Below are positions 32,764 through 40,639 of a stretch of 64,000 nt of DNA, piece by piece (within the stretch, counting starts at the first letter, position 1; each line of letters starts with the position of its first letter). The position numbers and the translations under genes were made by a program. The stretch is from Clostridia bacterium (lineage in GTDB: Bacteria > Bacillota > Clostridia > Christensenellales > Aristaeellaceae), in the NCBI GenBank assembly GCA_017460395.1, contig JAFUBA010000034.1, positions 1-64,000 on the forward strand, in the 5' to 3' direction. The notes under the pieces are model-generated. The model had not been told where the DNA came from, ran no database searches, and was given only the letters and a program-made list of their open reading frames with translations.

Positions 32764-34248
32764 ATGTACGTACTCGGCCTGACCGGAGGCATCGCCTGCG
32801 GCAAATCTACGGTATCCCGGCAGATCCGCCACATGGGGATCCCGGTGATTGACGGGGATGAACTGTCTCACCGCCTGACGGACAGGGGCGGCAAGGCCCT
32901 TGATCCCATCCGGGAAGCCTTCGGGGACGGGATGCTGCTCCCGGAGGGCGGACTGGACCGAAAAAAAATGGGCCGCCTGGTCTTTTCGGACGATGCGTCC
33001 ATGGAAAAGCTCAACGCAATCATGCATCCGCTCCTCCGCACGTCCATTGAGGAAGAGCTCGCATCTCTTCAGGCAGCTGGCACGCCCGTCTGCCTCATGG
33101 ACATGCCGCTCCTCTTTGAGCAGCACCTGGAGGGCCTTTGCCAGGAAGTCTGGTGCGTAGCCCTGCCCGAACACGTGCAGATCGAGCGGCTGTGCCAGCG
33201 GGACCATCTCACGGAGGCGGAGGCCATCGCGAGGATCCGGACGCAGATGCCGCTCACAGAAAAGATCCGGAGGGCCCAGAGGGTCATCGACAATTCGGGC
33301 TCCGAGAGCAGGACCATGAGCGATGTGCAGGACATGTGTGCCGCGCTCCTCACCCGCCTGGAGAGCGGGCAGGCACCCACGAGGCACCGCCGCGCAGACC
33401 GTTACCGGCAGTCAGCAGACGTATCAAATCCGTCGCCCGCGCCGGCCGCACCGGCCTCCAATCCGCAGGACCCGGAGCTCCCCATCGAGCGCCAGGTCCC
33501 GCGCATCCGGGACATTTCAGAGAGCCGCAGCGAGCAGCATGAGGACGACCGGGTCTACCGGCCAACGCCCCCTGCCCTGCCGCAGGGCCTGATCTGGAGT
33601 CTTTTTCTGACCTTCCTCCTCGCCCTCGCGCTCCTTGCCTCCCAGTTCTTCATGGATGCCTTTCTGCATGGACGCCGCGATGAGCGCCAGGCGGCCTATG
33701 AGATGACGCTGCGCAACCATCCGATGCGCTACGAGGAACTGGTCGACCATTATGCTGCACTCTACAACCTTCAGCCGGCCTTTGTCAACGCCATCATTCT
33801 CAATGAATCTTCCTTTGATTATCATGCAGAATCCGGCGTGGGTGCACGGGGCCTGATGCAGCTGATGAGCTCCACCGCCGAGTGGATCGCGGGAAAGCTC
33901 CAGGTGCGGGATTACACCTTTGACATGATGTGGGACCCGGAGAGGAACATTGAGTTCGGCTGCTGGTACCTCAATTACCTCTCGGGCCTTTTCTCCGGGG
34001 ACCCGGTGTGCGTCATCAGCGCATACCACGCAGGGCAGGGCACCGTTGCCGGCTGGCTCAGCGACCCCGCCATTTCTTCCGACGGAAGAACACTGTCCGT
34101 CACGTCCCTTCCGGAGGGACCGACCAGAACCTACGCAGGGAGGGTGACACTCGCCTATGCCATCTACGATGCGCTCTATTTCCATGCGCTCAATCCTGAG
34201 CCTGATGCTGATTCTCTGTTTTCTTCCGCACATCTCGCTGGCCAGTAA
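32764..34248 (+). CDS. coaE: Dephospho-CoA kinase fused to a membrane-anchored lytic transglycosylase
   Basis: This 494-residue fusion has a complete dephospho-CoA kinase (last step of CoA synthesis) at residues 1-~200. It shows P loop GLTGGIACGKSTVSRQI, DGDELSHRL and QRVIDNSGS. A Pro/Arg-rich linker (~205-275) and a transmembrane helix (~277-297, LIWSLFLTFLLALALLASQF) lead to an SLT lytic transglycosylase domain (~325-480). The catalytic Glu ~348 lies in ILNESSFDYHAES, followed by GARGLMQLM. The kinase must be cytoplasmic and the glycosidase extracellular. The two genes are often neighbours in Clostridia, so fusion is a plausible step. One uninterrupted frame with well-formed linker argues against a sequencing error. 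GGGAGGG precedes the ATG. Confidence 0.9.
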   Translation: MYVLGLTGGIACGKSTVSRQIRHMGIPVIDGDELSHRLTDRGGKALDPIREAFGDGMLLPEGGLDRKKMGRLVFSDDASMEKLNAIMHPLLRTSIEEELASLQAAGTPVCLMDMPLLFEQHLEGLCQEVWCVALPEHVQIERLCQRDHLTEAEAIARIRTQMPLTEKIRRAQRVIDNSGSESRTMSDVQDMCAALLTRLESGQAPTRHRRADRYRQSADVSNPSPAPAAPASNPQDPELPIERQVPRIRDISESRSEQHEDDRVYRPTPPALPQGLIWSLFLTFLLALALLASQFFMDAFLHGRRDERQAAYEMTLRNHPMRYEELVDHYAALYNLQPAFVNAIILNESSFDYHAESGVGARGLMQLMSSTAEWIAGKLQVRDYTFDMMWDPERNIEFGCWYLNYLSGLFSGDPVCVISAYHAGQGTVAGWLSDPAISSDGRTLSVTSLPEGPTRTYAGRVTLAYAIYDALYFHALNPEPDADSLFSSAHLAGQ

Positions 34249-35731
34249 CGTGGAAGATGCCCTTTCCGTGGGCATCCAGTCCACAAAAACGCCCTCCATC
34301 CACCCTCTGGACCCGAAGGAGCGCGATATCCTCAGCGTCTACTCTCTCATCTACGAGAGCCTGGTCACCATCGATGACAACTATCTTCCCCAGCCGCTCC
34401 TGTGCGACCACTGGGAGATGAGCACCAACGGACGGACGTGGACGTTCTACCTCAGGGACAACGTCACCTTCTCCGACGGCACACCCCTCACCGCCTACGA
34501 TGTGGTCGCCACCGCCCTCTACATCCTGGATCGTGCCAAGGATACCTCCACCGAGGATCACGGCTATTACGCGAACCTTCAGTATTTCGTGAGGGAGATT
34601 TCCGCCTCCGATGCCTACACCGTGGTCGTCAAGGCGGAGCGTGCCTACTGGGGCCTTCTCTACGCCATGACCTTCCCCATCCTCAAGCAGTCGGAGCTGC
34701 TCAGCGACATGCCCGCAGGCTCCGGGCCCTACCGCCTGGTGGGCTTTTCCGCCGGCAGCTACATTGCCCTTTCTGCCAACGAGCGGTGGTGGAAAAATCA
34801 GCCGGTTGTGAAGGACATCACCTTCACCTGCTACTCCACCCCCCGCGAGGTCATCGAGTCCTACGAGTATGCGAGGGTCGATACCATCTTCACCCGGTCC
34901 ATCGCGGCGGCGCAGTACCGCTCGGGGCAGACCTCCCTGTCCCTTGCCTCAAGGACGCGGCAGCTGGAGGTTCTCCTGATGAACCACTCCGCCTCAAAGC
35001 TCTCCAGTGTCAATGTACGAAAGGCCATCCGCGCAGCCCTCGACAAGGACCGCCTGGCCTCCTCCGTGTACATGGGCATGGCAGACCGCACGGACACGCC
35101 CTGGCCCAACGGCACCTGGATGTATGACAGCAGCCTGTCCAGCCAGTTCCTCTATAATCAGGAGGAGGCAAAGCGCCTGCTGGCCGAAGACGGGTGGGGC
35201 GACAGCAATCAGGACGGTGTCCTCGACCGCCTGAATGATCAGGACGAGCGAGTGGACCTGACGCTGAACCTGTACGTGTACGAGGAGCCGGATAACGACG
35301 TGCGCATTGAGGCCGCAAACCTCATCAAGGAGCAGCTGGCGCAGGTCGGGATCTCGGTCTCCATCTCCACCATGACCTTTGCGGGCGTCAGGGAGAAGCT
35401 TGCCGCCGGCTCCTTCAACCTGGCTCTGGTCAGCTACTCCATGGACGTGGCGCCGGACTACGGCTTTATGCTCTGGTCCGGAAACTCCGGCAACTATGCA
35501 AGGTACCGCTCCAGCGCCATGACCGAACTGTGCCGGGAGCTTCGCACATGCCTGAGCCAGGGCGAGTACCAGGCCAAGCTGTTTGAGATCCAGGCGCAGT
35601 TTGCCGCGGACTGTCCCTTTGTGTGCCTCTACTACCGGGAGGGCGTGGTGCTGACCAGAAAAATGTACACCACCGCCCGGGACATCCGGGAGCTGGAGCT
35701 GCTTCGCGGCATTGAGTCCTTCAGTCCGTAA
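34157..35731 (+). CDS. Oligopeptide-type ABC transporter substrate-binding protein
   Basis: This exported family 5 solute-binding protein (up to 524 residues) has a signal peptide (SLMLILCFLPHISLAS) without a clear lipobox Cys. Family features are LVYSLIYESLV-like entry read as SVYSLIYESLVTID, TFYLRDNVTFSDGTPLTAYD, and VNVRKAIRAALDKDRLAS. It probably binds peptides or other small molecules. No permease or ATPase genes are adjacent. The start is uncertain: ATG at 34157 (GGGAGGG 13 bases upstream) overlaps the fusion gene by 92 bases. ATGs at 34169 and 34184 would also keep the signal peptide. Confidence 0.87.
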   Translation: MPSTMRSISMRSILSLMLILCFLPHISLASNVEDALSVGIQSTKTPSIHPLDPKERDILSVYSLIYESLVTIDDNYLPQPLLCDHWEMSTNGRTWTFYLRDNVTFSDGTPLTAYDVVATALYILDRAKDTSTEDHGYYANLQYFVREISASDAYTVVVKAERAYWGLLYAMTFPILKQSELLSDMPAGSGPYRLVGFSAGSYIALSANERWWKNQPVVKDITFTCYSTPREVIESYEYARVDTIFTRSIAAAQYRSGQTSLSLASRTRQLEVLLMNHSASKLSSVNVRKAIRAALDKDRLASSVYMGMADRTDTPWPNGTWMYDSSLSSQFLYNQEEAKRLLAEDGWGDSNQDGVLDRLNDQDERVDLTLNLYVYEEPDNDVRIEAANLIKEQLAQVGISVSISTMTFAGVREKLAAGSFNLALVSYSMDVAPDYGFMLWSGNSGNYARYRSSAMTELCRELRTCLSQGEYQAKLFEIQAQFAADCPFVCLYYREGVVLTRKMYTTARDIRELELLRGIESFSP

Positions 35732-35767
35732 ACTTCTCAGGAATCCCAAGAAATACAGAAAAAGAGC

Positions 35768-36721
35768 GTGATCGAATTGAACTGGATGGAAATCGTCGTC
35801 AGCACCACCACCCCCGGCAGCGATCTTGTCAGTGAGCTGCTCACACAGATCGGTGCCGAGGGCACCATGGTGGAGGACCGGAGTGTGGTGCCGGATCCGA
35901 ACCAGCCAAGCGGATACTGGGAACTCATCGATCCCTCCCTCGTGGACACGATGCCCGAGGACGTGCGGGTGCATGCCTGGCTCACCCCGGATGCCTCCCT
36001 GGGAGACCGCCTGACGGAGCTGAAATCGCGTCTGCGTGATCTCCAGGCACAGTCCCTTCCCTTCGATCCCGGCACGCTGGAGGTCACCTGCCAGTCGGTG
36101 GAGGATCCCAACTGGGCGGAGGCATGGAAGAAGTTCTATAAGCCCTTCCGGGCCGGGCAGCGCCTCGTGGTCAAGCCCTCCTGGGAGCAGTGGGAGAAGC
36201 AGGACGGGGATCTGATCATCGAGATGGACCCCGGCATGGCCTTTGGCAGCGGCACCCATGAGACCACGAGCCTGTGTCTTGCCCTTCTGGAGGACGTGGT
36301 GAACGCCTCCTCCAGGGTGATCGATGTGGGCTGCGGCAGCGGCATTCTGGCCATCGGCGCGGCTCTGCTGGGCGCCAGGGATGTACTGGCCACGGACATC
36401 GACCCGGATGCCGTGCGCGTGGCCAGGGAGAACATTGAGCGCAACCATCTCACCGACGTTATCCGCGCCCAGGCAGGAAATCTTCTCGATAACGTCAGCG
36501 AAACCTGTGACGTGTGCGTGGCCAACATCATCGCCGATGTCATCATGTCCTTTGCCTCTCCCCTTCGCGCGCATATCGTCCCCGGCGGCTATTTCATCTC
36601 CTCCGGCATCATCCGCGAGCGCGGAGATGAGGTACAGGAAGCCCTCACGCAGGCAGGATATGAGATCCTTCGCCGCGTGGAAAAGGGCGAATGGGTCGCC
36701 TTCCTCTCCAGAAATCCCTGA
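35768..36721 (+). CDS. prmA: Ribosomal protein L11 methyltransferase (PrmA)
   Basis: This ~317-residue SAM-dependent enzyme methylates L11 on lysines and the N-terminus. Family features are WAEAWKKFYKPFRAGQRLVV, the DPGMAFGSGTHETTSLCL region, motif I VIDVGCGSGILAIGAALLGA and the NIIADVIMS motif. The start is a GTG at 35768 or a TTG at 35777 that begins the family-like MNWMEIVVSTT; neither has a strong ribosome site. It is followed by rsmE 17 bases on, a common pairing. Confidence 0.93.
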   Translation: MIELNWMEIVVSTTTPGSDLVSELLTQIGAEGTMVEDRSVVPDPNQPSGYWELIDPSLVDTMPEDVRVHAWLTPDASLGDRLTELKSRLRDLQAQSLPFDPGTLEVTCQSVEDPNWAEAWKKFYKPFRAGQRLVVKPSWEQWEKQDGDLIIEMDPGMAFGSGTHETTSLCLALLEDVVNASSRVIDVGCGSGILAIGAALLGARDVLATDIDPDAVRVARENIERNHLTDVIRAQAGNLLDNVSETCDVCVANIIADVIMSFASPLRAHIVPGGYFISSGIIRERGDEVQEALTQAGYEILRRVEKGEWVAFLSRNP

Positions 36722-36738
36722 CCCCCGAGGAGATCGTC

Positions 36739-37470
36739 ATGCACAGATTTTACGGTATCCAGGACCCGCAGGATCCATCTTTCTGCTTTCTCTCCCCCGA
36801 GGATGCCGCCCATGCCTTCCGGGTACTGCGGCTGAAGGCGGGGGACGAGGCGGAGATCGTACTGGAGGGCCGGAGATATCTTTCAAAGCTTGAGCCACCG
36901 GACAGAGCCCTGCTCGCAAGCCCTCTCCCCTCCACAGAGGCTGCCCTTCGGATCACCCTCTTTCAGGGTATTCCAAAGGGAGACAAGATGGACCTGATCG
37001 TCCAGAAGGCGGTGGAGCTTGGCTGCGACCGGCTGGTCCCGCTGCAGATGAAGCGGTGTGTATCGCACCCGGACGAGAAGGGCGCCGCCAGAAAACGCGA
37101 GCGGTGGCAGAAGATCGCCAGGGAGGCCGGCAAGCAGTCCGGGAGATGCCTGGAGATGGAGGTCACCTCCCCCATTTCCATGCGGGAACTCCCGAAGTAT
37201 CTCTCCCCTCTCCAGAAGCTCTGCATCCCCTGGGAGGAGGAGCATGCCCTGAGCCTGAAGGCCTTTCATGACATGCACCCCGACATTTCCTCCCTCGGCC
37301 TGCTCATCGGGCCGGAGGGCGGAATTGACCCGGAGGAGATGGACACCCTCACCGCCCTCGGCGGCTGCGCCGTCACACTCGGCCCGCGCATTCTCCGCAC
37401 GGAGACCGCCGGCCTGTGTGCGCTTTCCGCACTCTTCTGTCTGTATGGAGATATGGAGGGCATGGCCTGA
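36739..37470 (+). CDS. rsmE: 16S rRNA m3U1498 methyltransferase (RsmE)
   Basis: This 243-residue SPOUT-class RNA methyltransferase has an N-terminal PUA-like domain (HRFYGIQDPQDPSFCF to ~70). The trefoil-knot domain contains QGIPKGDKMDLIVQKAVELG, LLIGPEGGIDPEEMD and LGPRILRTETAGLCALS. The ATG at 36739 follows GAGGAG by 6 bases; the longer frame overlaps prmA and lacks support. Functional set with prmA and mtaB in translation. Confidence 0.95.
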   Translation: MHRFYGIQDPQDPSFCFLSPEDAAHAFRVLRLKAGDEAEIVLEGRRYLSKLEPPDRALLASPLPSTEAALRITLFQGIPKGDKMDLIVQKAVELGCDRLVPLQMKRCVSHPDEKGAARKRERWQKIAREAGKQSGRCLEMEVTSPISMRELPKYLSPLQKLCIPWEEEHALSLKAFHDMHPDISSLGLLIGPEGGIDPEEMDTLTALGGCAVTLGPRILRTETAGLCALSALFCLYGDMEGMA

Positions 37471-37557
37471 TCCAAGCGCCCGCGAATCGCCCTGCCATCT
37501 GCGGCAGCGTCCGCGCGGGCTTTTTCTCGCCCTGCTATTATGCAAAGGAGGTCCCCC

Positions 37558-38901
37558 ATGCCATCCATTGCCTTTCACACACTGGGCTGCAAGGTCAACC
37601 AGTATGACACCCAGGCCATGCTGGAGCTGTTCCGCGAAGGCGGCTACCGGATCGTCCCCTTTTCCGGGGAGGAGCATGCAGACTTTTATCTGATCAACAC
37701 CTGTACCGTGACCGGCACCGGGGATAAAAAGAGCATGCAGCTCATCCGCCATGTGCACCGCCTGCACCCTGACGCCCGCCTCATCGTCTGCGGCTGCCTT
37801 GCCCAGCGCGCCGGGGAGGAACTGCTCCAGGAGGGCGGTGTGCAGCTGGTGCTCGGGACCCAGAGGCGCCAGGATGTGGTCACGCTCCTTGAGGAATCGC
37901 TTTCCGAGTCCCGTGCCCTCTGCGCCGTGCAGCCGCTCGGGGCCGGTGCCTCCTTTGAATCCCTCGCCGTATCCGGGCAGGACGAACACACCCGGGCCAC
38001 CATGAAGATCCAGGAGGGGTGCGGGAACAGGTGCACCTACTGCATTATCCCCTCCGTGCGCGGACCCATCCGCTCAAGACCTCTTGATGAGATCGTCCGC
38101 GAGACGCAGCGCCTGACCGGGGAAGGGTTCCATGAGATCGTGCTCACCGGGATCCACCTGGCAAGCTACGGCCGGGACTTTACGGGCGAGGAGAGCGGTC
38201 TGCGCCTTCTTGATGCCATCCGTGCCGTACATGAAAACAGGGACGTCTGGCGCATCCGCCTCGGAAGCCTGGAGCCCACGGTCGCAAGCGCGGAGTTCGC
38301 CTCCGCCCTGTCCCAGCTGCCCAAGGTCTGTCCCCAGTTTCATCTGGCCCTCCAGTCCGGCTCCTCCTCGGTGCTCAGACGCATGCGCCGGACCTACAAC
38401 GCGGATCAGTACCTTCGGGCCTTTCACAATCTGAAGGACGTCTTTCCCCTGGCCGCCTTCACCTCAGATATCCTCACCGGCTTTCCCGGGGAGACAGAGG
38501 AGGAGTTTGAGGAAACACGGCAGATGATCCGTACCGTGGGCTTTGCCCGCATCCATGTCTTCCCCTTCTCCCCGCGCGTCGGCACCCCTGCAGCCACCAT
38601 GCCAGGACAGCTGAGCCGCAGGGAAAAGGAGCGCCGCTGCGGCATCCTGATTCAGGACGGGCTGGTGACCGCAGGAGAATACAGGGAGCAATGGATCGGA
38701 AAGACTTCCTCCGTCCTCGTGGAGGAGGAAAAAGCAGAAGGGAATGTGAAAGAGATGCACGGGTATACCCCGGAATACATTCCCGTGACCGTCACGATGC
38801 CTGTCTCCTGTCCCTCCATGCAGGGAAAGCTGCTCCCTGTCCGCCTGACGTCTCTTCTTGAGGATGGCATGACCGGGGAGCTGGCACCTGAGGAATCATG
38901 A
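37558..38901 (+). CDS. mtaB: tRNA t6A37 methylthiotransferase (MtaB)
   Basis: This 447-residue radical SAM methylthiotransferase converts t6A37 to ms2t6A37 in tRNA. It has the N-terminal UPF0004 domain (HTLGCKVNQYDTQAM, INTCTVTGTGDKKS, VCGCLAQR) holding the auxiliary 4Fe-4S cluster. The radical SAM core CGNRCTYC and a C-terminal TRAM-like region follow. Length and order fit the MtaB group. AAAGGAGG precedes the ATG at 37558. Its partner pathway enzyme TsaC is encoded at 46.0 kb. Confidence 0.94.
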   Translation: MPSIAFHTLGCKVNQYDTQAMLELFREGGYRIVPFSGEEHADFYLINTCTVTGTGDKKSMQLIRHVHRLHPDARLIVCGCLAQRAGEELLQEGGVQLVLGTQRRQDVVTLLEESLSESRALCAVQPLGAGASFESLAVSGQDEHTRATMKIQEGCGNRCTYCIIPSVRGPIRSRPLDEIVRETQRLTGEGFHEIVLTGIHLASYGRDFTGEESGLRLLDAIRAVHENRDVWRIRLGSLEPTVASAEFASALSQLPKVCPQFHLALQSGSSSVLRRMRRTYNADQYLRAFHNLKDVFPLAAFTSDILTGFPGETEEEFEETRQMIRTVGFARIHVFPFSPRVGTPAATMPGQLSRREKERRCGILIQDGLVTAGEYREQWIGKTSSVLVEEEKAEGNVKEMHGYTPEYIPVTVTMPVSCPSMQGKLLPVRLTSLLEDGMTGELAPEES

Positions 38902-39010
38902 CCCTGAGGCAGGCAAACCGCAAAAAAATACTTTCCCTGCATCCTGGCCCATTTTATGGGGTTCTACAAGATATGGCATACAATTTTCTTTCATCATCTA
39001 CAAAAAGCCA

Positions 39011-39039
39011 TTGACTCACCATTCAGTCGGTTGTATAAT
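39011..39039 (+). promoter_or_regulatory. rpsU: Promoter of rpsU
   Basis: TTGACT (39011-39016) and TATAAT (39034-39039) are 17 bases apart, in the 211-base gap after mtaB. A strong SigA-type match. Confidence 0.85.
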
Positions 39040-39112
39040 CTCTGCACGGTTCGCCGTCCGTCCGTCTTAGCCGGCTGATGCCAAGGCGAGATGAGCGAGA
39101 GGAGGGATAACA

Positions 39113-39286
39113 GTGTCCGAGGTCCGTGTACGCGAGAATGAATCTCTGGAGAGCGCTCTGAAGCGCTTCAAGCGTCAGTGCGCACGCAGTGGCGTCATCC
39201 AGGAGGTTCGCAAGCGCGAGCATTACGAGAAGCCCAGCGTCAAGCGCAAGAAGAAGGCTGAAGCTGCCCGCAAGCGCAAGTGGTAA
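39113..39286 (+). CDS. rpsU: 30S ribosomal protein bS21
   Basis: This 57-residue, very basic protein begins [20 protein letters not shown] and ends [14 protein letters not shown]. It matches bS21, which helps 30S subunits bind mRNA during initiation. A GTG start at 39113 is preceded by GGAGGG at 8 bases. The upstream promoter and downstream terminator make it a single-gene unit. It is shorter than the usual ORF cut-off, so easily missed. Confidence 0.97.
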   Translation: MSEVRVRENESLESALKRFKRQCARSGVIQEVRKREHYEKPSVKRKKKAEAARKRKW

Positions 39287-39299
39287 TTTGCGAAAACAC

Positions 39300-39335
39300 A
39301 CCCTTTTCCCCTGACCGGGGAGAAGGGTTTCTTTT
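39300..39335 (+). terminator. Terminator of rpsU
   Basis: ACCCTTTTCCCC (39300-39311) pairs with GGGGAGAAGGGT (39317-39328) with one G-U pair, followed by TTCTTTTTG. Confidence 0.92.
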
Positions 39336-39357
39336 TGTCTCAACGCTTTTCTCTTTC

Positions 39358-39386
39358 TTGAAACACCTTTTCCGTTCTGTTATACT
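39358..39386 (+). promoter_or_regulatory. Promoter for the RNA methyltransferase gene
   Basis: TTGAAA (39358-39363) and TATACT (39381-39386) are 17 bases apart, about 90 bases before the ATG at 39479. Confidence 0.7.
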
Positions 39387-39478
39387 TCCACCACTGTAAG
39401 TCATTTTGTGGTTTGGTATTTTGCAGTCACCCCGTTTTCCTGCCAAGTAAAAAGACAAGCACACACAAGATCGAGGCG

Positions 39479-40549
39479 ATGGCATTGATCTATCTCATTC
39501 AGCTCGTGCCCCATACCAATGTACGTTACCGCCTGGAGCAGACCGAACTGACCCTGAGGGAGCTGCGCTGCATGCTTGCATCCCTCGCCCCTTCCTATCC
39601 GGATGATCACCTTTTGGACGCTTCTCTCTCTTCTGTCATGCTCCTCGGGGCACCTTTCCTGCGCCTGGAGACATCCGCGGCATTGCCAGAGGGAATCCTC
39701 TCCCCGCTGTCCGGCCTTTCCAGCATCCTCATGATCTTTGAGGAGCAGTCCCCGCTCCTTCGCCCGGTCCTCGGCCGACTGCCGCTGTATCTCACGGAGG
39801 ATCTGCCGGACGTACTCAAATACAAGGGTAAGACCAATGTGACCTTCACAGAGCTGATGATCAATGTGGGACTGAGCGCGGCAGGCCTCCTGGAAGCCTC
39901 GCGGCCCCTCACTGTCCTCGATCCCCTCTGTGGTCGTGGCACCACACTTTTCTGCGCCCTCATGCGGGGCATGAACTCGGTGGGGCTGGATGCGCAGAAA
40001 AGCGCCATCGAGGACGCGGATGCCTATCTGCAGCGCTATTTCGCCCTGCACCACTTCAAGCACCGCCGTCAGGATACGTCCGTGACCATCCCGCAGGGAC
40101 AGAAAAACCGCGGGCAACGCTGTATATCCTACACTGCAGCGGCAGATAAGGAAGCCTTCCTTCAGGATGACACCCGCTTTCTCAGGCTGATCCCGGGCGA
40201 TACAGCCCTGTCCGGTCCCCTGCTTTCCAGAAAAAAGGACCAGGTGGACCTCCTGGTGTCCGACCTTCCCTACGGCGTACAGCATGCGCCGAAGGACGGG
40301 CAGGGCGGAAACGTCATGCTTGAAAGCATCGAGGGCATGCTCCGCCGGGCCCTCCCGCAGTGGCTGCAGGCCCTCCGAAAGGGCGGCAGCTGCACACTTT
40401 CCTTCAACACCTACACCCTCCGCCGGGAAAAGCTGGTGTCCCTTATGTCGGAGGCTGGCTTTCAGGTGCTGGGGGAACCGTATGAACAGTTTACCCACGA
40501 GGTGGAACAGGCCGTCCGGCGTGACGTGGTCACGGCCCTGAAGCCCTGA
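39479..40549 (+). CDS. Trm11/RlmKL-like class I methyltransferase
   Basis: This 356-residue protein has a class I SAM-dependent methyltransferase domain in its C-terminal half. Motif I appears as LTVLDPLCGRGTTLFCALMR (near residue 148) and motif IV as LLVSDLPYGVQ (near 262). The DP-CGRGT plus D-PYG pair is characteristic of the UPF0020/Trm11 group that methylates guanine N2 in tRNA or rRNA. The N-terminal ~120 residues (MALIYLIQLVPHTNVRYRL) may be a reduced substrate-binding domain; a THUMP domain was not recognisable. Substrate RNA unknown. The ATG at 39479 has GAGGCG close upstream; the 22-codon extension lacks support. It precedes rho by 90 bases. Confidence 0.75.
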   Translation: MALIYLIQLVPHTNVRYRLEQTELTLRELRCMLASLAPSYPDDHLLDASLSSVMLLGAPFLRLETSAALPEGILSPLSGLSSILMIFEEQSPLLRPVLGRLPLYLTEDLPDVLKYKGKTNVTFTELMINVGLSAAGLLEASRPLTVLDPLCGRGTTLFCALMRGMNSVGLDAQKSAIEDADAYLQRYFALHHFKHRRQDTSVTIPQGQKNRGQRCISYTAAADKEAFLQDDTRFLRLIPGDTALSGPLLSRKKDQVDLLVSDLPYGVQHAPKDGQGGNVMLESIEGMLRRALPQWLQALRKGGSCTLSFNTYTLRREKLVSLMSEAGFQVLGEPYEQFTHEVEQAVRRDVVTALKP

Positions 40550-40639
40550 ATTCCCAAGACACCCGGAAGGTGACATGGACCGCGAGGCTTTGCCTTCATC
40601 TGGAACACATGCCACACAGCACGTGACTGGAGGTTTAGA

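Noticed and set aside
33360-33600. Sequencing frameshift joining coaE and a separate transglycosylase gene
   Set aside because: The linker is a continuous hydrophilic sequence leading into a proper membrane helix, with no start codon plus ribosome site for a second gene there.
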